Shown here piece by piece: positions 1 through 5,135 of a DNA stretch of 9,132 nucleotides; positions within the stretch are counted from its first letter, which is position 1, and every line of letters starts with the position of its first letter. The translations under genes and the position numbers were made by a program. Below the pieces are notes generated by a model. That model did not search any database. It was not told the origin of the DNA and saw only the letters and a program-made list of their open reading frames with translations. Where the stretch lies: NCBI GenBank assembly GCA_964639175.1, contig CAZXCE010000334.1:1-9132 (forward strand), given 5' to 3'. This DNA comes from JACQXX01 sp964639175. GTDB lineage: Bacteria > Acidobacteriota > Blastocatellia > Chloracidobacteriales > Chloracidobacteriaceae.

Positions 1-56
1 AGAACCAAGAACCAAGAACCAAGAACCAAGAACCAAGAACCAAGAACCAAGAACCC
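1..56. repeat. Perfect heptamer tandem array (AGAACCA)x8
   Basis: Eight head-to-tail copies of a 7-bp unit, AGAACCA, with only the last base of the last copy changed. The array starts at or before the window edge, so its full length is unknown. It is non-coding in any convincing frame and lacks the spacer structure of a CRISPR. The same 7-bp period recurs in at least six other places in this window with different unit sequences, so it belongs to a genome-wide class of short tandem heptamer repeats, similar in style to the STRR sequences described in cyanobacteria. Confidence 0.95.
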
Positions 57-61
57 AGCAC

Positions 62-96
62 ATCTTTCATTCTCAACTCTTCATTCCTCATTCTTC
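62..96. repeat. Degenerate heptamer array (ATTCTTC type), 5 units
   Basis: Five consecutive 7-bp units: ATCTTTC, ATTCTCA, ACTCTTC, ATTCCTC, ATTCTTC. The right half lies inside the 3' end of the minus-strand gene at 81-593 and supplies its stop codon and last few codons. On the minus strand the units read GAATGAA-like, so each carries a TGA. It follows the purine-rich AGAACCA array in opposite polarity. Confidence 0.85.
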
Positions 97-593
97 ATAG
101 TTTCTTCTTCAGTAGTCGGTGATGGCTTGGAAACAACGGAAAGTCGGCGGGACCGACCTGATCCGACGACATGGTAAGTGACGATAAACCGCTTATTATC
201 AGCGAAATGAGTATTTTTCCGCTCAATCATCATCTCGATCATCGTGCGTATTTTGGGCTGATAGATTGGCAAATATGAAGCAATGATTTTGTCAAATGAT
301 TCCTGGCGTAAGTCATCAGAGACCAGCGTCATATTCCAGCTCAAAATTGCCAGATCAAGTGCAGCGTCAAAATCTTTTTTGGTTCGAATCTGACCCAACA
401 ACGGAGAGGCAAACGCCAGCAACACTTCAGACATTTTTTCCGATTCACCTGAATGATCACGGATTTCCGCATCTTCTGCGACGCCAAGATCCACCAGTTT
501 ACTGCGAAGCGTGTCGGTGGAAGGGGTTGTTTCAACTGGTTGAGGTTTGACTGTTTTTTTCTTTTTGCCAAGCAGGCTCTTTGAAGCACTCAT
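81..593 (-). CDS. Hypothetical protein, 170 aa, lysine-rich N-terminus
   Basis: I do not recognise this protein. It begins with a basic, probably disordered segment (residues about 1-35, including a KKKK run and Pro/Thr-rich stretch), then a predicted helical core (about 50-130) with a hydrophobic, well-formed pattern and no signal peptide or membrane segment, so it is likely cytoplasmic. The ATG at 593 has no clear Shine-Dalgarno; only an AGAAAGAA stretch lies about 12 bases upstream. The last residues (around MKNEE) and the TGA stop are encoded by the heptamer repeat array, suggesting the original C-terminus was altered or extended by the repeat. It lies 129 bp downstream of the GspG-like gene on the same strand, across another repeat array. 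Amino-acid composition of the core supports a real gene; function is unknown. Confidence 0.7.
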   Translation of the reverse strand: MSASKSLLGKKKKTVKPQPVETTPSTDTLRSKLVDLGVAEDAEIRDHSGESEKMSEVLLAFASPLLGQIRTKKDFDAALDLAILSWNMTLVSDDLRQESFDKIIASYLPIYQPKIRTMIEMMIERKNTHFADNKRFIVTYHVVGSGRSRRLSVVSKPSPTTEEETMKNEE

Positions 594-689
594 AGTATGA
601 AATAGTTCTTTCTATTGGGATTCTTACTGGAAAATAGCCAGGCTTTGAAGATTTTGATGTTGATCCAGCACAGGGAGGCCGCTCAAAAA

Positions 690-724
690 TTTCTTCATTC
701 TTCATTCTCAATTCTTCATTCTTC
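690..724. repeat. Degenerate heptamer array (ATTCTTC type), 5 units
   Basis: Units TTTCTTC, ATTCTTC, ATTCTCA, ATTCTTC, ATTCTTC in strict 7-bp phase. The stop codon of the minus-strand gene at 723-1316 overlaps the array edge (TGA at 725-723). The unit is nearly the same as in the array at 62-96, so these two are copies of one repeat family. Confidence 0.9.
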
Positions 725-1316
725 AGGGACGGGCGATGATGACATCATCCTGGGTGTTGGCTTTTCCATCTGGTCCTATGGATTGCAACCGAAACGAACT
801 GGCCGTTCCCTGGTATATCAACTGCCGGTTCCATCCGTCACGCCGCACCAACCTGGGCAAATATTCAGGTGCCAGAACATTAGTCAATTGCACAATATCG
901 GGTGCTGTGACATAGCCTCCCTGTTTGGCGCGATACAGTTCAAGGCTGGTTGCCAGCAGGTTGAGATCAGCATCGGTATGATCGCGCTGGGCTTTCGCAA
1001 GGGCGGCGGTGAGTTCGGGGAGAGATTGCCATTGCTGATCGCCAATGCGTACTTCGGTTGGTTGCCACTGGCCCTGAGTGCGAGTGAATTTAAAGGTGGC
1101 TTCAATTTCAGCTTCCACAATCGCATCGGTAGATGAAAAACCAGGAATGACCTTCCGAATACGAATCTGTTTGGTTGGATAGGCGGTTCCGGTCAATTTG
1201 GCGAGGGCTTCGCGAGCTTCGCGGGAGCCAAGCAGCCGGTCTGCTGAGACCAGTCCACTGCAGGCCAGCACCAGCAGGCTTCCAAGAAGCCATCCACTCA
1301 GATATTTTCGTGTCAT
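723..1316 (-). CDS. Exported protein with GspG-like (pseudopilin-type) C-terminal domain
   Basis: A 197-residue protein with an N-terminal hydrophobic signal (residues about 8-25); cleavage near VSA-D at 25/26 is plausible, while a cysteine at 19 gives only a weak lipobox. Residues about 45-105 form a small beta-rich domain followed by a helix. Residues about 116-195 resemble the soluble part of type II secretion pseudopilin GspG: a long helix with LELYRAKQGGY, then the RRDGWNRQLIYQ segment, then SIGPDGKANTQDD, which matches the calcium-binding loop pattern of GspG. It lacks the prepilin FTLIE-type N-terminus, so it is not a true pseudopilin but a periplasmic or envelope relative. I chose ATG 1316; a GTG at 1322 (with GGGGG five bases upstream) and a TTG at 1334 are alternatives. 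It is 25 bp downstream of the YacP-like gene, so the two are probably co-transcribed. Its substrate or partner is unknown. Confidence 0.75.
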   Translation of the reverse strand: MTRKYLSGWLLGSLLVLACSGLVSADRLLGSREAREALAKLTGTAYPTKQIRIRKVIPGFSSTDAIVEAEIEATFKFTRTQGQWQPTEVRIGDQQWQSLPELTAALAKAQRDHTDADLNLLATSLELYRAKQGGYVTAPDIVQLTNVLAPEYLPRLVRRDGWNRQLIYQGTASSFRLQSIGPDGKANTQDDVIIARP

Positions 1317-1341
1317 AAGCACTTGAACCCCCAAAAGACAC

Positions 1342-1908
1342 TTACAGTGAGCGTTTTTTTACGGTCTTTCCCTTGTTGCGATCAGGTACGGGCTGCGTAA
1401 ACTCGCGTGTAAACAATTGATCATCATCAACTTCGGGTTCATTCTCATCAGCGGGAACCCCAAAGTATCGCAACCACTGGCTGACATCATCCTTGCGGGT
1501 CGTGGGTTTGGCTTCGGTGTGGAGTGCGGTGGATTCCAGGATAGCCGTTTCCAGTTGTGCTCGAAATTCAGGCACACTGACCACTTTGGCCTGACGAATG
1601 CGCGCTCCCATCTGCAACTCACGATCATTGGTCACAATGGTGAAGTCACGCGGTGTTCGAGATTGTTCGAGCAGTTTGCGAATGTATCCGTCAGCCGTAT
1701 TTCCACTCTGGGCAAAGTGGATTTTGACACTTTGGAATGATGATCCATCAGGCAAATGACGATCCGGTATGCCATCAAAAACCACGCATACCCGGACCCG
1801 GCGCAGACGGGCGAACTGAGCCAACTGGGTGAGGAGTTCGCGTTTGGCTTCGTAGGTAAAATCCTGCGCCTTGCGGCGAGCAAAGTTATTTCCGTCAATG
1901 AGGTACAT
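1342..1908 (-). CDS. YacP/Rae1-like NYN (PIN-like) domain ribonuclease
   Basis: A 188-residue protein of the YacP/DUF901 NYN family, whose Bacillus subtilis member Rae1 is a ribosome-associated mRNA endonuclease. The acidic metal-site motifs are in place: LIDGNN (Asp5), VVFDG (Asp45), SGNTADGYI (Asp73) and TIVTNDREL (Asp95), which together form a PIN-like nuclease centre. The catalytic fold ends near residue 120; the remaining ~65 residues are charged, with a basic C-terminus (KGKTVKKRS), which could contact RNA or the ribosome. No signal peptide, so cytoplasmic. ATG 1908 aligns with the start of the fold (MYLIDGNN); the Shine-Dalgarno is poor. First gene of a probable two-gene unit with the GspG-like gene. 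RNase activity is inferred from the family; the specific target is unknown. Confidence 0.85.
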   Translation of the reverse strand: MYLIDGNNFARRKAQDFTYEAKRELLTQLAQFARLRRVRVCVVFDGIPDRHLPDGSSFQSVKIHFAQSGNTADGYIRKLLEQSRTPRDFTIVTNDRELQMGARIRQAKVVSVPEFRAQLETAILESTALHTEAKPTTRKDDVSQWLRYFGVPADENEPEVDDDQLFTREFTQPVPDRNKGKTVKKRSL

Positions 1909-2012
1909 GCCTGAACGTGCTGGGTGAAAAGATAAAAAGCGACGATACCATTTTGCACTGAAGCGCCTGGATTAGAAAACCGTCAAGTAATTCAATCAAA
2001 TAAACTTAATGA

Positions 2013-2046
2013 ACTACTGACTACTGACCACTGACTACAAACTGAC
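2013..2046. repeat. Degenerate heptamer array (ACTACTG type), ~5 units
   Basis: Units ACTACTG, ACTACTG, ACCACTG, ACTACAA, ACTGAC in 7-bp phase. The array ends one base before the TAA stop (2050-2048) of the exported-protein gene, so it is that gene's immediate 3' flank, and it is also in the 139-bp spacer upstream of the YacP-like gene. Confidence 0.85.
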
Positions 2047-2047
2047 T

Positions 2048-2863
2048 TTACTTTACCCCAAGCTGTTTTTTGATGAAAGCTTCCCAGGCGGTCGGGGTCA
2101 TCTGACGGCTTTGGCGCAGACGAAACTTAAAGCTTTTCCATTCCGGATTGTCAGGCGTCGCAATTTCCATATCTTCAACATAGCCTTTGGCCTGATTGAC
2201 CCAGATAAATCCGCCTTTGTGGTCGAGGCCAGGGCCGTCAATCCGATATTTCAAGCAGGTGGCGCGATTGTGGCGTTCAATTTTGACAAAGCTGACGTCA
2301 ACATCCCCGCGATACCGAATGACCGGGCCTTCGTCCTGAAAGGTTGGATCAATCAAGCCAATCGTGAAACTGCCTTTGGGGTCAATCAAATGGGCAAAGG
2401 TCACATTGAGGCTGGCGAGATCAAAGTTGTACATGTGAAAGGGCAGGGTCTGGATGGTGACTTTATCCGGGGTGCGGTTTAAGGGTTTGATATCGGCTTC
2501 AACTGTTTTTTCAGCAGGTGAATAGTTTAAAACGGCCAGCAAGAGCTGTTTCCCATCAGGAAACATCTGCCACGATTCCAGGTATTTGGCACAGTACAGG
2601 TCCCAATCCATCGTGGCTTTGACCAGGGCTGAGCGGGTGCCGGGGCTTTTATATTTAAATGATTCCAGGCGGTCTGGCGCGGCGATATAGAGCACAATAT
2701 GTTCCGGATGCGAGCCGTTTAAATTGGTTTTTACATAATGGAGGACGGTGCCGACGGGGACTTTATTGGGCTGATACCGGAATTTTTCAATCGAATTTTG
2801 TCCAAAGCTGATGGTTGTCCAGAGGAGGCAGAGAACGAATGTGCCAGCCAGTTTAAATGTCAT
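2048..2863 (-). CDS. Exported protein of unknown function, 271 aa
   Basis: It starts with a classical Sec signal peptide (basic MTFK, hydrophobic core to about residue 18, likely cleavage near SFGQ, residue 20-22). The mature part is rich in beta-strand patterns, with a duplicated-looking layout: a segment around 30-115 (HYVKTNLNG, ESFKYKSPG) and a segment around 150-250 ending with a GGFIWVNQAKGYVED motif. No catalytic motif is visible; the pattern fits a periplasmic or outer-envelope beta-sheet protein. The start is well supported: AAAGGAA at 2877-2871 sits about 7 bases upstream of ATG 2863. It begins 34 bp after truB on the same strand, so it is probably expressed with it, although no functional link is apparent. 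I do not recognise a named family. Confidence 0.8.
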   Translation of the reverse strand: MTFKLAGTFVLCLLWTTISFGQNSIEKFRYQPNKVPVGTVLHYVKTNLNGSHPEHIVLYIAAPDRLESFKYKSPGTRSALVKATMDWDLYCAKYLESWQMFPDGKQLLLAVLNYSPAEKTVEADIKPLNRTPDKVTIQTLPFHMYNFDLASLNVTFAHLIDPKGSFTIGLIDPTFQDEGPVIRYRGDVDVSFVKIERHNRATCLKYRIDGPGLDHKGGFIWVNQAKGYVEDMEIATPDNPEWKSFKFRLRQSRQMTPTAWEAFIKKQLGVK

Positions 2864-2897
2864 TGCCTGGTTCCTTTGAGTGTGAGGTGCTCATAAC

Positions 2898-3845
2898 TTA
2901 TTCATTAAAAACAACCTGCGGTCGGGCTTTCCCCTTAGAGTCAAGCCGGGCAATTCCAAGCAGGTCATTGCTTTCGGTGCAAATCCCCACCAGCAGGTCT
3001 GATTCCTCCGAAATTGGATCCAGTCCAGAAATATCGAGCGGGATGGCCTGTCCCTGCACAAATTTCAGATGGTCGGTGACTGATACCTGGAACAATTTCC
3101 AATCTTTGAGCAGCTCAACCGGTTTTAATAAGCTGGCCCGGATTTGCTCCATCGGAAGCCCGGCCAGTTGTTCAATCGTGGTTGCCTGCTCAATCGTGAA
3201 TGGGCCAACCCGCGTTCGACGGAGTGCCGTCAGGTGGGCTCCACACCCAAGATGCTGGCCAATGTCATGGGCCAGGGTCCGAATATAGGTGCCTGCCGAG
3301 CAGGAAACCGTAAAATCAACGTCAACCGTGCCAGTTTCATTGCGTCGGATGGTATTGCCGTGCTCATCTGGGGTCAGGGTGAGTTCGTAAATTTTGACCG
3401 GTGCGGTCGAGCGAAACACGACCTGTCCCTGGCGGGCGAGCCGATGCAACGAGATCCCATCCACTTTTTTAGCTGAATACATCGGCGGTACCTGGGCATA
3501 GTCGCCGGTATAATGCCGCATGGCTTCGCGCAGGTTGTCTTCGGTGACAACCTCAGTCGAGTTGGGCGCAGAGAGTGGTTTACCCGTGTAATCCTGGGTA
3601 TCGGTGGCAAACCCCAGCCGCATGGTGGCGTGATAGGTTTTGTCTTTACCAGTCAAGAATTGGGACAATCGGGTACTTGAACCAACACACAGAATCAAAA
3701 GCCCGGTCGCAAAGGGGTCTAATGTTCCCGTATGTCCGATGCGTTTGGTCCGCAACACATAGCGGAGACGGGCCACAACATCGTGGGACGTAATGCCCAT
3801 TGGCTTATCAAGCAAAACAGCACCATTCAACAATGTAGGAATCAT
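2898..3845 (-). CDS. truB: tRNA pseudouridine(55) synthase TruB
   Basis: Isomerises U55 to pseudouridine in the T-arm of tRNAs in the cytoplasm. The 315-residue product has the full TruB signature: LLDKPMGITSHDVV (11-24), the catalytic motif IGHTGTLDPFATGLL with Asp43, the YHATMRLGFATDTQDYTG block with Tyr71, PPMYSAKKVDG (120-130), and SAGTYIRTLAHDIG (183-196) with Arg189 followed by GAHLTALRRTRVGPF. Residues about 230-315 fit the C-terminal PUA-like domain. The frame stays open to an ATG at 4073, but the extra 76 residues are not TruB-like and match the AT-rich non-coding composition; ATG 3845 with an upstream CGGA starts exactly at the conserved N-terminus (MIPTLLNGAVLLDKP). It leads a minus-strand pair with the exported protein, and rbfA is not next to it. 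Confidence 0.96.
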   Translation of the reverse strand: MIPTLLNGAVLLDKPMGITSHDVVARLRYVLRTKRIGHTGTLDPFATGLLILCVGSSTRLSQFLTGKDKTYHATMRLGFATDTQDYTGKPLSAPNSTEVVTEDNLREAMRHYTGDYAQVPPMYSAKKVDGISLHRLARQGQVVFRSTAPVKIYELTLTPDEHGNTIRRNETGTVDVDFTVSCSAGTYIRTLAHDIGQHLGCGAHLTALRRTRVGPFTIEQATTIEQLAGLPMEQIRASLLKPVELLKDWKLFQVSVTDHLKFVQGQAIPLDISGLDPISEESDLLVGICTESNDLLGIARLDSKGKARPQVVFNE

Positions 3846-3969
3846 GGGAATCCGTAGAAGGAAAAATGAGTGAATTGATAGTGACGCTGAATGAAATCGG
3901 CAAATTGTAGACGGTTCCACGAGCGAGTTGAACCCCAGAGTGTGTTCTGAAACTGAAAAAAGCAGGAAT

Positions 3970-3991
3970 TTTTTATTTGTAGAAATAAAAA
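3970..3991. other. AT-rich hairpin
   Basis: A 9-bp perfect inverted repeat (TTTTTATTT / AAATAAAAA) around a 4-base loop GTAG, extendable by two pairs with a one-base bulge. It lies 125 bp upstream of the truB start. Weak thermodynamically; it could be a promoter-proximal element or chance in AT-rich DNA. Confidence 0.4.
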
Positions 3992-4195
3992 TTTGTATCA
4001 CAGGATTTGACCAGCGTGCATCAAACGCGAAGTTCATTTTGATGAAGCCCAGAAAAAAATAATTCTTCAACATCCAACTTGAAAAACAACACCGTAAACG
4101 CCAGTCAGTTTCACTGCCAGATATTCCAAATCAAAAATAAGCCCACAATGCCGAAAAATCCTGAATCAAGAGCGAGAAAGTGAATTTGCTTTTGG

Positions 4196-4224
4196 TTGAA
4201 AGTTGAAGCGCTCTGGGCTAGAGT
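4196..4224 (+). promoter_or_regulatory. Candidate housekeeping-type promoter upstream of the MNIO operon
   Basis: TTGAAA (4196-4201), 17-bp spacer, TAGAGT (4219-4224): four of six matches to each sigma-70 box with ideal spacing. It would give a leader of about 320 nt before the precursor start. Read by eye only, so weak. Confidence 0.3.
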
Positions 4225-4236
4225 GATGTGAGCTTT

Positions 4237-4264
4237 GGATACAACGTACAGGCCCCCGCGTCAA
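4237..4264 (+). promoter_or_regulatory. Candidate ECF-sigma-type promoter upstream of the MNIO operon
   Basis: GGATAC (4237-4242), 16-bp spacer, CGTCAA (4259-4264) resembles the GGAAC ... CGTC/GTCAAA layout of ECF sigma promoters. Bufferin operons in Proteobacteria are known to be driven by an ECF factor, which makes this worth noting, but no sigma or anti-sigma gene is in the window. Confidence 0.25.
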
Positions 4265-4311
4265 ATCAATACAGATTGCACCTCCTCACATCACCCATCC
4301 ACCGCACATCA

Positions 4312-4334
4312 AAAGATCACGCTGCATGATCTTT
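4312..4334. promoter_or_regulatory. Perfect 8-bp inverted repeat, possible operator
   Basis: AAAGATCA, 7-base gap (CGCTGCA), TGATCTTT. Centre-to-centre distance of 15 bp would place the half-sites on nearly the same DNA face less than two helical turns apart, as for a dimeric regulator. It lies about 50-70 bp downstream of the candidate promoters and 216 bp before the precursor gene. No T-run after it, so not a standard terminator. Confidence 0.35.
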
Positions 4335-4538
4335 GAAAACCTGCGAGTTGTGTTGAGGCAATCTGGACTTATCTTCCCGACCGCGGGAATGGCCGTTGCA
4401 GCAAAACCATCAAAATACCTTTGGGTGAACCTGCCTTGTCTTCCCATCAATTACAAAGATAAGGCATACCATTTCCCCAATTACTGTCTTACCAATAGCG
4501 GCGCCAAAGCCGCAATTTGATTCTAAACCACACATATT

Positions 4539-4544
4539 AGGGAG
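4539..4544 (+). promoter_or_regulatory. Strong ribosome binding site of the precursor gene
   Basis: AGGGAG followed by a 5-base spacer (TAACT) before ATG 4550. It fixes the precursor start and is one of the better Shine-Dalgarno sites in the window, consistent with high expression of the peptide. Confidence 0.7.
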
Positions 4545-4549
4545 TAACT

Positions 4550-5050
4550 ATGAAGCGTAGAGAGTTTCTGAACAATGTTTTGGGTGCCGCCGTGGCTGGC
4601 ATGATTGTTGGAGCTGGTTCAAAGGTCCTGGGCGGCGAACTGGTTTCAGGCGACAAAAATACCTGTAGCAGCAAGAATTCATGTAAAACCGCGCATGAAT
4701 GCAAAGGTCACAATGAATGCAAAGGGCAGGGCGGCTGCAAGAGCGGCGACAACGGCTGCGCTGGCAAAAATTCCTGCAAAGGCAAAGGCGGCTGCAAAGT
4801 AGAAAAAGCCTCCTGCAAGAGCGCTCACGAATGCAAAGGCAAGAATGAGTGCAAAGGCAAAGGCGGCTGCAAGAGCGGCGACAACGGTTGCGCCGGCAAA
4901 AACTCCTGCAAAGGCAAAGGCGGCTGCAAAGTAGAAAAAGCCTCCTGCAAGAGCAAGGAATCCTGCAAGAGCAAAGAATCTTGCAAAAGCAAAGAATCTT
5001 GCAAGAGCAAAGAATCTTGCAAAAGCAAAAGCTCCTGCAAAAGCCGATAA
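4550..5050 (+). CDS. Cys-rich repeat RiPP precursor of an MNIO (bufferin/HvfA-like) system
   Basis: A 166-residue precursor. Residues 1-30 form a Tat-like signal: K-R-R-E-F-L-N (residues 2-8) followed by a hydrophobic Gly/Ala stretch. From residue 39 to the end there are 21 cysteines, at 39, 45, 51, 57, 63, 70, 76, 82, 89, 95, 101, 107, 114, 120, 126, 133, 139, 145, 151, 157 and 163: sixteen gaps of 6 and four of 7. Eighteen are followed by Lys, giving a general unit [S/E/G]-C-K-x-x-x. The remainder is almost only Lys, Gly, Ser, Glu and Asn, with few hydrophobics, so the mature part cannot fold as a normal globule. Followed by DUF692 and DUF2063 genes, which mark RiPP systems in which cysteines are converted to thiooxazole or oxazolone/thioamide groups that bind copper; that chemistry is inferred here. 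It differs from HvfA (EGKCG repeats). A plain metallothionein is the main alternative. Confidence 0.85.
   Translation: MKRREFLNNVLGAAVAGMIVGAGSKVLGGELVSGDKNTCSSKNSCKTAHECKGHNECKGQGGCKSGDNGCAGKNSCKGKGGCKVEKASCKSAHECKGKNECKGKGGCKSGDNGCAGKNSCKGKGGCKVEKASCKSKESCKSKESCKSKESCKSKESCKSKSSCKSR
4688..4951 (+). repeat. 132-bp tandem duplication inside the precursor gene
   Basis: Two in-frame copies, 4688-4819 and 4820-4951, each encoding 44 residues with seven cysteines (TAHEC... and SAHEC...). By eye they differ at about 13 of 132 positions, mostly in the first half and often synonymous; the last ~45 bases are identical. This points to a fairly recent duplication or ongoing gene conversion that lengthened the core region. 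Confidence 0.9.
4943..5047 (+). repeat. 18-bp tandem repeat encoding Ser-Cys-Lys-Ser-Lys-Glu
   Basis: Five full 18-bp units plus a 15-bp partial unit, starting at 4943, 4961, 4979, 4997, 5015 and 5033, just before the TAA stop. Units encode SCKSKE (four times), SCKSKS, then SCKSR. Differences are mainly AAA/AAG and TCC/TCT synonymous changes. It overlaps the end of the second 132-bp copy. Such arrays expand and contract by slippage, so copy number may vary between strains. Confidence 0.92.
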
Positions 5051-5072
5051 TCAGTAAGGTTTCTTCTCTTCC

Positions 5073-5113
5073 GTGGCCGAGGGTGCCCTTTCTCAGGCTG
5101 TACCTTCGGCCAC
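5073..5113 (+). terminator. Intercistronic stem-loop between precursor and maturase genes
   Basis: GTGGCCGAGGGT (5073-5084) pairs with ACCTTCGGCCAC (5102-5113): 12-bp stem with one G-T wobble at the RNA level and a 17-base loop that can itself pair GCC/GGC. Only ATTT follows, so it is not a full intrinsic terminator. It sits in the 85-bp gap after the precursor stop and fits an attenuator or 3'-end protector that lets the peptide be made in excess over its modifying enzymes. Confidence 0.7.
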
Positions 5114-5135
5114 ATTTCGTCCTGGTGGAAGTTTT

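Larger units (their letters stand above)
3846..4549. other. Divergent intergenic region, about 700 bp
   Basis: Region between truB (leftward) and the MNIO operon (rightward). It is AT-rich on the truB side. Open frames here (one extending truB upstream, one of 64 codons at 4326-4520) have no credible start signal or protein-like composition. It holds an AT hairpin at 3970-3991, a perfect 8-bp inverted repeat at 4312-4334, a GCGGC/GCCGC mini-palindrome at 4498-4513, and candidate promoters at 4196-4224 and 4237-4264. No tRNA or recognisable riboswitch was seen. Confidence 0.6.

Noticed and set aside
1..56. CRISPR-like array
   Set aside because: Direct 7-bp repeats without spacers; a simple tandem repeat.
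723..1316. True type II secretion pseudopilin GspG
   Set aside because: No prepilin peptidase motif or hydrophobic N-terminal pilin helix with Glu5, and no other gsp genes nearby.
4498..4513. GCGGC/GCCGC mini-hairpin before the precursor gene as a terminator
   Set aside because: Only a 5-bp stem and no T-run follows; too weak to call.
4326..4520. 64-codon plus-strand open frame in the leader of the MNIO operon
   Set aside because: Its start lies on the palindrome loop with no ribosome site, and the peptide has no signal, motif or Cys core like the precursor.
4550..5050. Plain metallothionein or keratin-like Cys-rich protein
   Set aside because: Possible in isolation, but the export signal and the adjacent DUF692 and DUF2063 genes fit a modified RiPP precursor much better.
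5073..5135. Upstream GTG start of the maturase adding 21 residues
   Set aside because: It has no ribosome binding site, lies in a strong hairpin and precedes the conserved DUF692 N-terminus; ATG 5136 has a good site.
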